A stretch of DNA of 64,000 bases from JBPYCR01 sp051846935. Lineage in GTDB: Bacteria > Bacillota > Bacilli > Bacillales > Amphibacillaceae. Under the pieces are notes generated by a model. The model was not told where the DNA came from and did no database searches. It was given only the letters and a program-made list of their open reading frames with translations. Of the stretch, positions 27,401 to 35,114 are shown piece after piece. How positions within the stretch are numbered: the stretch's first letter is position 1; every line of letters begins with the position of its first letter. The position numbers and the translations under genes are program-made. Location: positions 1 through 64,000 of the forward strand of contig NZ_JBPYCS010000012.1 in NCBI RefSeq assembly GCF_051846935.1, written 5' to 3'.

Positions 27401-28031
27401 TCAAGGTGAAATTGAGAAACGTTCGTACGCTGTCCCTTATAACGCTCGTTTAAAAGTAGCAGTCGGAGATGAAGTAATCGCCGGTCAAGAGCTAACAGAA
27501 GGTTCTGTTGACCCGAAAGAGCTATTGGAAGTTCAAGGCATCGAAGGTGTTCAAGCCTACTTGTTGCGCGAAGTTCAGCGCGTTTATCGTATGCAAGGGG
27601 TTGAAATCGGCGACAAGCACGTAGAAGTAATGGTTCGTCAAATGCTTCGAAAAGTTCGGGTTATTGAATCTGGAGATACAGATGTTCTACCAGGCTCCTT
27701 GCTTGAATTGCATCAGTTTAAAGAAGCAAATGAAAAAGTTTTAAAAGAAGGAAAGCTTCCTGCTGTGGGAGAGCCAGTGTTGCTAGGAATTACAAAGGCA
27801 TCACTTGAAACGGACTCCTTCCTATCGGCTGCATCCTTCCAGGAAACGACGAGAGTATTAACAGATGCAGCAATTAAAGGGAAAACCGACGAATTGCTCG
27901 GTCTGAAAGAAAACGTCATAATTGGTAAACTAATTCCTGCTGGTACAGGAATGCAACGATATCGCAAAATTAAATCAGCGTTGGATTTACCGGAAGAAGA
28001 AGTGGTCGAACAACCGGAAATTGTCCAATAA
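24426..28031 (+). CDS. rpoC: DNA-directed RNA polymerase subunit beta'
   Basis: 1201 aa (B. subtilis 1199). Zinc site 1 is CHC...CDRC (from residue ~60). The catalytic NADFDGDQMAVHV (~447) holds the three Mg2+-binding Asp. The trigger loop region is GLRGLMANPAG-like, and zinc site 2 is CNTKHGVCKKCYG. TTG 24426 with GGGAGGT 7 nt upstream gives the family N-terminus LDVNNFEFMKIGLAS; an in-frame upstream ATG at 24390 is not used. 131 nt after rpoB. Confidence 0.97.
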   Translation: MLDVNNFEFMKIGLASSEKIRSWSYGEVKKPETINYRTLKPEKDGLFCERIFGPQKDWECHCGKYKRVRYKGVVCDRCGVEVTKSKVRRERMAHIELAAPVSHIWYFKGIPSRMGLVLDMSPRALEEVLYFAAYVVTDPGNTPLEKKQLLSEKEYRTYYEKYGNVFKAEMGAEAVRKLLQDIDLEKEVAALKEELKTVQGQRRTRAIRRLEVMEAFRHSGNDTSWMILDVLPVIPPEIRPMVQLDGGRFATSDLNDLYRRVINRNNRLKRLLDLGAPSIIVQNEKRMLQEAVDALIDNGRRGRPVTGPGNRPLKSLSHMLKGKQGRFRQNLLGKRVDYSGRSVIIVGPSLKMYQCGLPKEMALELFKPFIMKELVGQGIAHNIKSAKRKIERVHPEVWDVLEEVIKEHPVLLNRAPTLHRLGIQAFEPTLVEGRAIRLHPLVCTAYNADFDGDQMAVHVPLSAEAQAEARILMLAAQNILNPKDGKPVVTPSQDMVLGNYYLTMERKGAIGEGKVFSDVNEALIAYQNGYVHLHSRIALHAGSLNNKTFTDKQHNQLILTTVGKIIFNEILPDSFPYINEPTKANLEIETPEKYFVEKGVNIREEIANRELVGPFKKGILGDIIAEVFKRYKISETSKMLDRMKDLGFHYSTRAGMTVGVSDIVVLKEKGQLLEEAQIKVDNVLKQFRRGLITEEERYDRVISIWSEVKDIIQDKLMGSLSNENPIFMMSDSGARGNASNFTQLAGMRGLMANPAGRIIELPIKSSFREGLTVLEYFISTHGARKGLADTALKTADSGYLTRRLVDVAQDVIVREADCGTDRGLTVTSLSVGSELIEPLIDRLIGRTLFETVTHPETNEVIVERDTVITEDQGKQIVDAGIEEVTIRSVFTCNTKHGVCKKCYGRNLATGDEVEVGEAVGIIAAQSIGEPGTQLTMRTFHTGGVAGDDITQGLPRIQELFEARNPKGQAVISEVHGTVDEIKEVKDKHEIVVQGEIEKRSYAVPYNARLKVAVGDEVIAGQELTEGSVDPKELLEVQGIEGVQAYLLREVQRVYRMQGVEIGDKHVEVMVRQMLRKVRVIESGDTDVLPGSLLELHQFKEANEKVLKEGKLPAVGEPVLLGITKASLETDSFLSAASFQETTRVLTDAAIKGKTDELLGLKENVIIGKLIPAGTGMQRYRKIKSALDLPEEEVVEQPEIVQ

Positions 28032-28045
28032 TGATTTGTGAGCAA

Positions 28046-28079
28046 AAGCATTCTGTAGCCTACGAGCTGCGGAATGCTT
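28046..28079 (+). terminator. hairpin after rpoC without a good T-tract
   Basis: AAGCATTC (28046-28053) pairs with GAATGCTT (28072-28079), with extra inner pairs. The following TATTGC is a poor U-tract, so it may be an RNA end-protecting structure rather than an efficient terminator. Confidence 0.45.
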
Positions 28080-28216
28080 ATTGCATTCGTTTATTGAGTG
28101 TAGCGGTTTGGCTACAAAACTTACGCTCGTATGTTAATGATTTATTTTTATGTATCGTTAACAAGTAAATTTATTTAAAAAAAGATAGAAAAACAAGTAA
28201 AAAAGTAAGGTTTATG

Positions 28217-28245
28217 TTGACATTAAAATACGAGAATGGTAATAT
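28217..28245 (+). promoter_or_regulatory. sigma-A promoter of the str operon
   Basis: TTGACA (28217-28222), 17-bp spacer, TAATAT (28240-28245), about 50 nt before rplGB. It should drive rplGB, rpsL, rpsG, fusA and possibly tuf. Confidence 0.82.
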
Positions 28246-28293
28246 AACCAAGGTGATTCCGAATTTTACTTGTTTTCCATGGAGGAAAGACTG

Positions 28294-28548
28294 ATGTCTT
28301 ATGAAAAAGTGACTCAGCTTAAAGCACGTACAATTATCGGAACAAAACAAACGCTTAAAGCAATGAAAAACGGTGAAATAAGCGAATTGTTTATCGCCAA
28401 TGATGCGGATCATCAAGTTACAGAAAAGGTAGTTGAACTAGCAAATCGTTTAAATATACCTTGTAATTATGTTGATTCGATGAGAAAGTTGGGAGCTGCC
28501 TGCGGAATAGAAGTAGGGGCATCCACGGTGGCTATAAGACAAAAGTAG
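28294..28548 (+). CDS. rplGB: L7Ae-family K-turn RNA-binding protein YbxF
   Basis: 84 aa, L7Ae/L30e/S12e fold. The RNA-contact segment GTKQTLKAMKNGEISELFIANDAD is typical of YbxF/YlxQ proteins that bind kink-turns. ATG 28294 is chosen because GGAGG lies 8 nt upstream; a TTG at 28270 precedes that site. It lies directly before rpsL as in B. subtilis. The ribosomal or riboswitch targets are not established here. Confidence 0.9.
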   Translation: MSYEKVTQLKARTIIGTKQTLKAMKNGEISELFIANDADHQVTEKVVELANRLNIPCNYVDSMRKLGAACGIEVGASTVAIRQK

Positions 28549-28744
28549 TTTTGATGAATCCATTCATGAAGACTTTGTTTTTTGCCCGAACATGAACCAC
28601 CTGGATGTGTGGGCTAAGGATTCGATGGTGCGGTTAGTGCATTAGCTTCGTTTAATGAGGGTAATGTATTAAGATGATTTGGATGTTATCTATTATATAG
28701 TAATATCCTGTCGATACATTATTTAGTAGAAAGGAGGACAATAT

Positions 28745-29161
28745 ATGCCTACAATTAATCAACTTATACGTAAAGGTCGTGTAAGCAAACCAAAGAAGTA
28801 TGATTCACCAGCACTTAACAGAGGGTACAACAGCTTTAAGAAAAAGTTTACGAATGTAAACTCCCCACAAAAACGTGGCGTTTGTACTCGTGTTGGTACA
28901 CTTACACCGAAAAAACCGAACTCTGCACTTCGTAAGTATGCGCGTGTTCGTTTGTCAAATAATATGGAAGTAACTGCATATATCCCTGGTATTGGTCACA
29001 ATCTTCAGGAGCATAGTGTAGTATTGCTTCGTGGTGGTCGTGTAAAAGACTTACCAGGTGTTCGTTATCATATTGTTCGCGGTGCATTAGATACTGCAGG
29101 AGTAGAAGGACGTGCACAAGGCCGTTCTAAGTATGGTACGAAGAAACCAAAAAGCAAATAA
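28745..29161 (+). CDS. rpsL: 30S ribosomal protein S12
   Basis: 138 aa, with decoding-site loops LTPKKPNSALRKYARVRL and GGRVKDLPGVRYH. The lysines tied to streptomycin sensitivity are wild type, so no resistance change is seen. AAAGGAGG precedes the ATG. It begins the S12-S7-EF-G-EF-Tu cluster. Confidence 0.98.
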   Translation: MPTINQLIRKGRVSKPKKYDSPALNRGYNSFKKKFTNVNSPQKRGVCTRVGTLTPKKPNSALRKYARVRLSNNMEVTAYIPGIGHNLQEHSVVLLRGGRVKDLPGVRYHIVRGALDTAGVEGRAQGRSKYGTKKPKSK

Positions 29162-29203
29162 TAAGATGATCGTGATATAAGAACGAGGAAAGGAGGGGGA
29201 CAT

Positions 29204-29674
29204 ATGCCAAGAAAAGGATCCGTACCTAAAAGAGATGTCCTACCAGATCCGCTTTACAATTCAAAATTAGTTACACGCTTGATTAATCAAATTATGATTG
29301 ATGGTAAACGTGGAAAAGCACAAAAAATTCTTTACAATGCATTTGAGCTTGTTTCTGAAAAGAGTGGCCAAAATGCAATGGAAGTATTTGAACAAGCGAT
29401 GAAGAATGTTATGCCGGTATTAGAAGTACGCGCTCGTCGTGTAGGTGGTTCTAACTACCAAGTACCGATGGAAGTACGCCCAGAGCGTCGTCAAGCACTA
29501 GGCTTAAGATACATTGTGAACTACTCACGCCTTCGCGGAGAAAAAACAATGGAAGAACGACTTGCCAATGAAATTCTTGATGCATCGAACAACACTGGCG
29601 CATCTGTAAAGAAACGCGAAGAGCTACACAAAATGGCGGAAGCAAACAGAGCTTTTGCACATTACCGCTGGTAA
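29204..29674 (+). CDS. rpsG: 30S ribosomal protein S7
   Basis: 156 aa, full length. Conserved MPRKGSVPKRDVLPDPLYNSKLVTRLIN start and NVMPVLEVRARRVGGSNYQVPMEV core. It nucleates the 30S head by binding the 16S 3' domain. AAAGGAGGGGG precedes the ATG; 42 nt after rpsL. Confidence 0.98.
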   Translation: MPRKGSVPKRDVLPDPLYNSKLVTRLINQIMIDGKRGKAQKILYNAFELVSEKSGQNAMEVFEQAMKNVMPVLEVRARRVGGSNYQVPMEVRPERRQALGLRYIVNYSRLRGEKTMEERLANEILDASNNTGASVKKREELHKMAEANRAFAHYRW

Positions 29675-29718
29675 GCTAAAAACAACTAATATGTTTTTGA
29701 AAGGAAGGAGAAGAATAC

Positions 29719-31797
29719 ATGGCTAGAGAGTTCTCCTTGGAAAAGACGCGCAATATAGGAATCATGGCACATATCGACGCAGGAAAGACAACAACTACTG
29801 AGCGTATTCTTTTCTACACAGGACGCATTCATAAAATTGGTGAAACGCATGAAGGTGCTTCCCAGATGGACTGGATGGAGCAGGAACAAGAGCGTGGAAT
29901 TACAATTACATCTGCGGCTACAACTGCTCAATGGAAAGGTCACCGTATCAACATTATTGATACCCCAGGGCACGTGGATTTTACAGTAGAAGTAGAACGT
30001 TCACTACGTGTACTTGATGGAGCGGTCACCGTTCTTGATGCACAATCAGGTGTAGAGCCACAAACAGAAACTGTTTGGCGCCAAGCAACAACTTACGGCG
30101 TACCACGAATTGTATTTATTAACAAAATGGATAAAATCGGTGCAGACTTTTTATATGCAACGAGTACTCTAAAGGATCGTTTAGGTGCGAATGCGCAACC
30201 GGTACAAATGCCAATTGGTGCAGAAGATAATTTCGAAGGGATTATCGATCTCATTAATATGGAAGCACATTTTTACTTGGACGATTTAGGTACAGTTGAT
30301 GAAGCACGTGAAATTCCTGATGAATATAAAGAAAAAGCCGAAGAATTACGGGCAGAATTAATTGAGTCCGTTGCTGATTTAGACGAAGAACTAATGATGA
30401 AGTTTCTAGAAGGAGAAGAAATCTCTAACGAGGAACTTAGAAAAGTAATTCGTCAAGCAACATTGGATGTAGAATTTTACCCAGTATTTTGCGGATCAGC
30501 ATTTAAAAACAAAGGTGTTCAGCTCATTCTTGATGGTGTGTTAGATTACTTACCTGCACCAACAGACATTCCGCCTATTCAAGGTATCGTTCCTGATACT
30601 GAAGAAGAGGTAGAACGCCCAGCTGACGATAAAGAGCCATTCTCTGCATTAGCATTTAAAGTAATGACAGATCCGTACGTAGGAAAACTAACGTTCTTCC
30701 GCGTATACTCTGGTGTTTTGAAATCCGGTTCATATGTTATGAACTCTGTGAAGAAAAAGCGCGAGCGTATCGGACGTATATTACAGATGCATGCGAACTC
30801 ACGTGAAGAGATCTCTGAGATTCACTGCGGTGAAATTGCTGCTGCGGTTGGATTGAAGGATACTTCAACTGGTGATACGCTGTGTGATGAAAAAGCACTC
30901 GTTATTTTGGAATCTATGGATTTCCCAGAGCCGGTTATTCAGGTTGCAATTGAGCCTAAGACAAAAGCCGACCAGGATAAAATGGGGATTGCTTTAGGTA
31001 AACTAGCTGAAGAAGATCCTACATTTACTACGGAATCTGACCCAGAAACTGGTCAAACGTTAATTGCTGGTATGGGTGAGCTTCATTTGGACGTAATTGT
31101 TGACCGTTTGAAGCGTGAATTTAAAGTAGAGGCGAATGTGGGTGCACCACAGGTAGCTTACCGTGAAACATTCCGTGCATCGGCTGAGGTTGAAGGTAAA
31201 TTCATCCGTCAGTCTGGGGGACGCGGACAATACGGACACGTTTGGGTTAAATATGAGCCAAATGAAGAAGGCGCTGGATTTGAATTTGAAAACAAAATTG
31301 TTGGTGGGGTCGTACCTCGTGAATACATTCCATCTGTTGAAGCCGGAATTAAAGAGGCTTTAGAAAATGGTGTATTAGCTGGGTATCCACTAATTGACGT
31401 AAAAGCGTCATTATATGATGGAAGCTACCACGACGTTGACTCAAACGAGATGGCGTTTAAAATCGCTGGTTCCATGTCTCTAAAGGCTGCTAAGAATAAG
31501 TGTCAGCCAGTATTATTGGAGCCAATGATGAAAGTGGAAATTGTTATTCCTGAAGAGTATATGGGCGACATCATGGGTGATGTTACATCCCGACGTGGAC
31601 GTGTAGAAGGTATGGATACGCGCGGAAACGCACAGCTTGTAAAAGCATTCGTACCACTTGCTGAAATGTTCGGTTATGCAACTGCTTTGCGTTCGAACAC
31701 GCAAGGCCGTGGAACATACACAATGTTCTTCGATCACTATGAAGAAGTACCGAAAAGCATCTCTGAAGAGATTATTGCTAAAAACGCTGGAGAATAA
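29719..31797 (+). CDS. fusA: elongation factor G
   Basis: 692 aa, translocase GTPase. Motifs: P-loop AHIDAGKTT (residues 17-25), switch II DTPGHVDFT, NKMD. It is followed by domains II-V, with GMGELHLDVIVDRL in domain III and GRGTYTMFFDHYEEVP near the C-terminus. AGGAAGGAG precedes the ATG. A long inverted repeat covers the stop codon. Confidence 0.98.
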   Translation: MAREFSLEKTRNIGIMAHIDAGKTTTTERILFYTGRIHKIGETHEGASQMDWMEQEQERGITITSAATTAQWKGHRINIIDTPGHVDFTVEVERSLRVLDGAVTVLDAQSGVEPQTETVWRQATTYGVPRIVFINKMDKIGADFLYATSTLKDRLGANAQPVQMPIGAEDNFEGIIDLINMEAHFYLDDLGTVDEAREIPDEYKEKAEELRAELIESVADLDEELMMKFLEGEEISNEELRKVIRQATLDVEFYPVFCGSAFKNKGVQLILDGVLDYLPAPTDIPPIQGIVPDTEEEVERPADDKEPFSALAFKVMTDPYVGKLTFFRVYSGVLKSGSYVMNSVKKKRERIGRILQMHANSREEISEIHCGEIAAAVGLKDTSTGDTLCDEKALVILESMDFPEPVIQVAIEPKTKADQDKMGIALGKLAEEDPTFTTESDPETGQTLIAGMGELHLDVIVDRLKREFKVEANVGAPQVAYRETFRASAEVEGKFIRQSGGRGQYGHVWVKYEPNEEGAGFEFENKIVGGVVPREYIPSVEAGIKEALENGVLAGYPLIDVKASLYDGSYHDVDSNEMAFKIAGSMSLKAAKNKCQPVLLEPMMKVEIVIPEEYMGDIMGDVTSRRGRVEGMDTRGNAQLVKAFVPLAEMFGYATALRSNTQGRGTYTMFFDHYEEVPKSISEEIIAKNAGE

Positions 31798-31820
31798 TTG
31801 ATTTTTTAATCATTCTCCAG
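31787..31820 (+). other. hairpin spanning the fusA stop codon
   Basis: CTGGAGAAT (31787-31795) pairs with ATTCTCCAG (31812-31820), extended inside by ATTGATT/AATCA-type pairing. The stop codon lies in the stem. No T-run follows, so it looks like an mRNA processing or stability element between fusA and tuf. Confidence 0.6.
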
Positions 31821-31914
31821 TATAACTTGTATTAAAGACTAAGATAACACCAAGATAAATTCTTAGTTATAAATAAAAAATTAATGTTTCATTTATTAAA
31901 AGGAGGAACTATAA

Positions 31915-33105
31915 ATGGCTAAAGAAAAATTTGACCGCTCAAAACCACACGTTAACATTGGTACGATTGGACACGTTGACCATGGTAAAACTACTTTAAC
32001 TGCAGCAATCACAACTGTTATGAACAAAAGAAACGGTTCTGGAACTGCAATGGCGTATGACCAAATTGATGGTGCTCCAGAGGAAAAAGAGCGTGGAATT
32101 ACAATCGCTACTTCTCACGTAGAGTATGAAACTGAAAACCGTCACTACGCACACGTAGACTGCCCAGGACACGCGGACTACGTTAAAAACATGATCACTG
32201 GTGCTGCACAAATGGATGGTGCAATTCTAGTTGTATCTTCTGCTGACGGCCCAATGCCTCAAACTCGTGAGCATATCTTACTTTCTCGTAACGTAGGTGT
32301 ACCTTCAATCGTTGTATTCCTAAACAAAGTAGATATGGTTGACGATGAAGAATTATTAGAATTAGTAGAAATGGAAGTACGTGACCTATTGTCTGAGTAC
32401 GACTTCCCTGGTGATGACATTCCAGTTGTTGCTGGTTCTGCACTTAAAGCACTTGAAGGCGATGCAGAGTACGAAGAGAAAATCGTTGAGCTTATGAGCG
32501 CTGTTGATGAGTACATCCCGAACCCAGAGCGTGACACAGATAAGCCATTCATGATGCCAATTGAGGACGTATTCTCAATTACTGGTCGTGGTACTGTTGC
32601 AACTGGCCGTGTTGAGCGTGGTCAAGTTAAAGTTGGCGATGAAGTAGAAATCATCGGTCTTGCTGAAGAAGCAGGAAAAACAACTGTTACAGGTGTAGAA
32701 ATGTTCCGTAAGCTTCTTGACTATGCAGAAGCTGGAGACAACATTGGTGCACTTCTTCGTGGGGTAGGACGTGAAGACATTAGCCGTGGTCAAGTATTGG
32801 CTAAGCCAGGTTCTATTACACCACATACAAACTTTAAAGCAGAAGTTTACGTACTATCAAAAGAAGAAGGTGGACGTCATACACCATTCTTCGGTAACTA
32901 TCGTCCACAGTTCTACTTCCGTACAACAGACGTAACTGGTGTTATCCAGCTACCTGAAGGAGTAGAAATGGTAATGCCTGGCGATAACATTGAAATGAGC
33001 GTTGAGCTTATTTCTCCAATCGCTATTGAAGACGGTACACGTTTCTCTATCCGTGAGGGCGGACGTACAGTTGGATCTGGTGTTGTATCATCTATTGAAA
33101 AGTAA
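31915..33105 (+). CDS. tuf: elongation factor Tu
   Basis: 396 aa. It delivers aminoacyl-tRNA to the ribosome. GTPase motifs: GHVDHGKT (19-26), DCPGHADYV, NKVDMVDD; beta-barrel domains II and III complete it. AAAAGGAGG precedes the ATG, with a 117-nt leader after fusA. Strong codon bias fits its high expression. A good terminator follows. Confidence 0.98.
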   Translation: MAKEKFDRSKPHVNIGTIGHVDHGKTTLTAAITTVMNKRNGSGTAMAYDQIDGAPEEKERGITIATSHVEYETENRHYAHVDCPGHADYVKNMITGAAQMDGAILVVSSADGPMPQTREHILLSRNVGVPSIVVFLNKVDMVDDEELLELVEMEVRDLLSEYDFPGDDIPVVAGSALKALEGDAEYEEKIVELMSAVDEYIPNPERDTDKPFMMPIEDVFSITGRGTVATGRVERGQVKVGDEVEIIGLAEEAGKTTVTGVEMFRKLLDYAEAGDNIGALLRGVGREDISRGQVLAKPGSITPHTNFKAEVYVLSKEEGGRHTPFFGNYRPQFYFRTTDVTGVIQLPEGVEMVMPGDNIEMSVELISPIAIEDGTRFSIREGGRTVGSGVVSSIEK

Positions 33106-33119
33106 TTAACTTTTAAAGA

Positions 33120-33155
33120 AAACCCGAATGGCTTTTAGGAGCCGTTCGGGTTTTT
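33120..33155 (+). terminator. intrinsic terminator after tuf
   Basis: AAACCCGAATGGCT pairs with AGCCGTTCGGGTTT over a short loop and ends in TTTTT. It closes the str operon. Confidence 0.93.
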
Positions 33156-33197
33156 GTATTTAAGAGACATAACGTACCATGTTCACCTACAATATAT

Positions 33198-33222
33198 GGT
33201 TTTTTGTCAAATGACGTTGGTG
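33198..33222 (+). repeat. ISL3-like inverted-repeat end (degenerate, single)
   Basis: Twenty of 25 bases match the left end of the MITE at 53860 (shared GG, TTTGTCAAAT and GTTGGTG blocks). No matching opposite end or target duplication was found nearby, so it would be a solo remnant. Confidence 0.4.
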
Positions 33223-33559
33223 GTGTAGATTAAGTCGAGGAATACTTACTAATTAAGTAGAACGAAAACATGAAAGCTTGTGCTCTGAATTCGCTGGCTT
33301 GCAAAATTAAACATGCAGACGATACAGGTACTAAAAACGGTACACAAATATCGATAATTACTTTACCTACCACAGTCACGCTTCCAACATATTTACGATT
33401 AAAGAAGCAACGTTTAGTAAGTAAATCGTGAAATTTACAAGTAGATAAGTGATTCCTCTCAATGGATATGGTTTTCGACGACTTTTATTCTACAGGGAAA
33501 TTCACTTGTCTTCTATTAAGAAATCAAATTGACGTTAGTGAACTTTTATACGATGAAGA

Positions 33560-33614
33560 AGGTTTTCAAAATTAAATATCTACCTTACAAATACGAAACG
33601 AAATCTTCTCTCAC
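33560..33614 (+). repeat. imperfect direct repeat, copy 1
   Basis: The best-conserved part is 33588-33614, starting CAAATACG and ending AATCTTCTCTCAC, and matches copy 2 at 23 of 27 positions. AGGTTTT near 33560 is also shared, so the repeat extends to at least ~55 nt. Confidence 0.6.
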
Positions 33615-33731
33615 GTATGAGTAAAAAGTTTGTGGGGGGACACATGCACGAATCTAACTAGATAATATGTGATCAATTTTACTTCGAACGATATACACAT
33701 GAATAACACCGTTGATTTTCACTGCAGGTGG

Positions 33732-33772
33732 ATGCTTTCCGCGGGCACGGCTTCAGCCTCCTCGGAAAGCGT
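33732..33772 (+). repeat. GC-rich hairpin repeat (Bacillaceae-type dispersed element)
   Basis: ATGCTTTCCG (33732-33741) pairs with CGGAAAGCGT (33763-33772) around a GCGGGCACGGCTTCAGCCTC-type core. I recall closely similar elements scattered between genes in many Bacillaceae, but cannot confirm it here. Its GC content contrasts sharply with the flanking AT-rich DNA. Confidence 0.55.
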
Positions 33773-33829
33773 AGTGTATATCTATTGCGGTCGGTAGGAA
33801 TCAATACTAAAGTTAACGAATACAAAGAG

Positions 33830-33886
33830 AGGTTTTTTAACTTTTTAAAATAACACCCACAAATACGTGACTCAATCTTCTCTCAC
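33830..33886 (+). repeat. imperfect direct repeat, copy 2
   Basis: Counterpart of 33560-33614, offset by about 272 nt. The core 33860-33886 again starts CAAATACG and ends AATCTTCTCTCAC. It lies directly upstream of the first S10 promoter. Confidence 0.6.
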
Positions 33887-33893
33887 TTTTCCC

Positions 33894-33922
33894 TTGCAAT
33901 CGTACTAAAAACTTTGTATAAT
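33894..33922 (+). promoter_or_regulatory. S10 operon promoter 1
   Basis: TTGCAA (33894-33899), 17-bp spacer, perfect TATAAT (33917-33922). The transcript would carry a ~190-nt leader before rpsJ, similar to the long leader of the B. subtilis S10 operon. Confidence 0.8.
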
Positions 33923-33960
33923 ATATAATCGTGCAATCAGTTAGATTTTGCATAAAATGA

Positions 33961-33989
33961 TTGCATTGGCTAGCGTTTTTCTATATAAT
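33961..33989 (+). promoter_or_regulatory. S10 operon promoter 2
   Basis: TTGCAT (33961-33966), 17-bp spacer, TATAAT (33984-33989), 67 bp after promoter 1. Tandem promoters suit the high demand for this ~15-kb r-protein unit. Confidence 0.75.
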
Positions 33990-34115
33990 AGAAACGTTGG
34001 TCATTAGTGATGAAGTGGAAGGTTGTTGGCACACCCGGACCCTTTGCCATGGGTGGTGGTCAAGAAATTTTCATGGAGCAGTCTATTATAAAATGGACGA
34101 AAGGGAGGGAAGATA

Positions 34116-34424
34116 ATGGCAAAAGAGAAGATTCGAATTCGTTTGAAAGCATACGATCACCGTATTTTAGATCAATCAGCAGTGAAGATTGTTGACACAG
34201 CGAAACGTTCTGGTGCTAAAGTATCTGGACCGATTCCGTTACCGACTGAAAAGTCAGTTTACACGGTATTGCGTGCGGTGCATAAGTACAAGGATTCTCG
34301 TGAGCAGTTCGAAATGCGTACACATAAACGCTTAATCGATATTGTTAGTCCAACGCCAAAAACAGTTGACGCATTAATGCGACTTGACTTGCCATCTGGC
34401 GTAGATATTGAAATCAAACTATAA
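34116..34424 (+). CDS. rpsJ: 30S ribosomal protein S10
   Basis: 102 aa. Family sequence throughout (KIRIRLKAYDHRILDQSA, GPIPLPTEKSVYTVLR, FEMRTHKRLIDI). S10 is in the 30S head and, as NusE, also joins antitermination complexes. AAAGGGAGGGAAG precedes the ATG. First gene of the S10-spc-alpha supercluster. Confidence 0.98.
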   Translation: MAKEKIRIRLKAYDHRILDQSAVKIVDTAKRSGAKVSGPIPLPTEKSVYTVLRAVHKYKDSREQFEMRTHKRLIDIVSPTPKTVDALMRLDLPSGVDIEIKL

Positions 34425-34456
34425 ATGAATGTTTTAACTAATAGGAGGTGTAACGG

Positions 34457-35089
34457 ATGACGAAAGGAATCTTAGGTCGTAAGATCGGTATGACACAGCT
34501 TTTTTCTGAAAACGGTGAGTTGATTCCTGTAACGGTTATTGAAGCAGAGCCAAATATCGTTTTACAAAAAAAGACGGTAGAAAATGACGGCTATACAGCG
34601 GTACAAATAGGTTTTGCGGACAAAAAAGGATCACGCACTAACAAGGCGGAAAAAGGTCATGCTGAAAAAGCAAACACAAGCCCTAAGCGCTACGTTCGTG
34701 AAATCCGTACGGCTAAGCTTGACAACTATGAAGTAGGTCAGGAAATTAGCGTAGAAGTTTTTCAAGAAGGCGACAAGGTGGATGTAACAGGTACATCTAA
34801 GGGTAAAGGTTTTCAAGGATCTATTAAGCGTCACAATTTCGCTAGAGGTCCAATGAGTCACGGTTCTCGTTATCATAGAGGTTCAGGTTCGATGGGTGCA
34901 GCAGCTGACCCAGCACGTGTATTTAAAGGTAAGAAGCTTCCAGGACAAATGGGTAGCGAGCAAGTAACCATTCAGAACTTGGAAATCGTAAGAGTCGACA
35001 CTGAGCGTAACTTACTTTTAATTAAAGGTAATGTTCCTGGTGCTAAAAAATCTTATGTAAAAGTAGCGACAGCCGTTAAAGGCAACTAA
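34457..35089 (+). CDS. rplC: 50S ribosomal protein L3
   Basis: 210 aa. It has the TKGILGRKIGMTQLF start, the long internal loop reaching the peptidyl-transferase centre (ARGPMSHGSRYHRGSGSMGAAADPARVFKGKKLPGQMG) and GNVPGAKKSYV near the end. AGGAGGTG precedes the ATG, 32 nt after rpsJ. Confidence 0.98.
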   Translation: MTKGILGRKIGMTQLFSENGELIPVTVIEAEPNIVLQKKTVENDGYTAVQIGFADKKGSRTNKAEKGHAEKANTSPKRYVREIRTAKLDNYEVGQEISVEVFQEGDKVDVTGTSKGKGFQGSIKRHNFARGPMSHGSRYHRGSGSMGAAADPARVFKGKKLPGQMGSEQVTIQNLEIVRVDTERNLLLIKGNVPGAKKSYVKVATAVKGN

Positions 35090-35114
35090 TATACAGACGA
35101 AGGGAGGATATGTC

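Larger units (their letters stand above)
33156..33893. other. gene-free spacer between tuf and the S10 promoters
   Basis: About 740 bp without any credible gene. It holds an ISL3-end-like sequence (33198-33222), a pair of imperfect direct repeats (~33530-33614 and ~33810-33886), and a GC-rich hairpin repeat (33732-33772) between them. It looks like an accumulation of degraded repeat or mobile DNA. Confidence 0.6.

Noticed and set aside
34007..34195. 62-codon frame overlapping the start of rpsJ
   Set aside because: Out of frame with rpsJ and lies in the S10 leader; no family resemblance.
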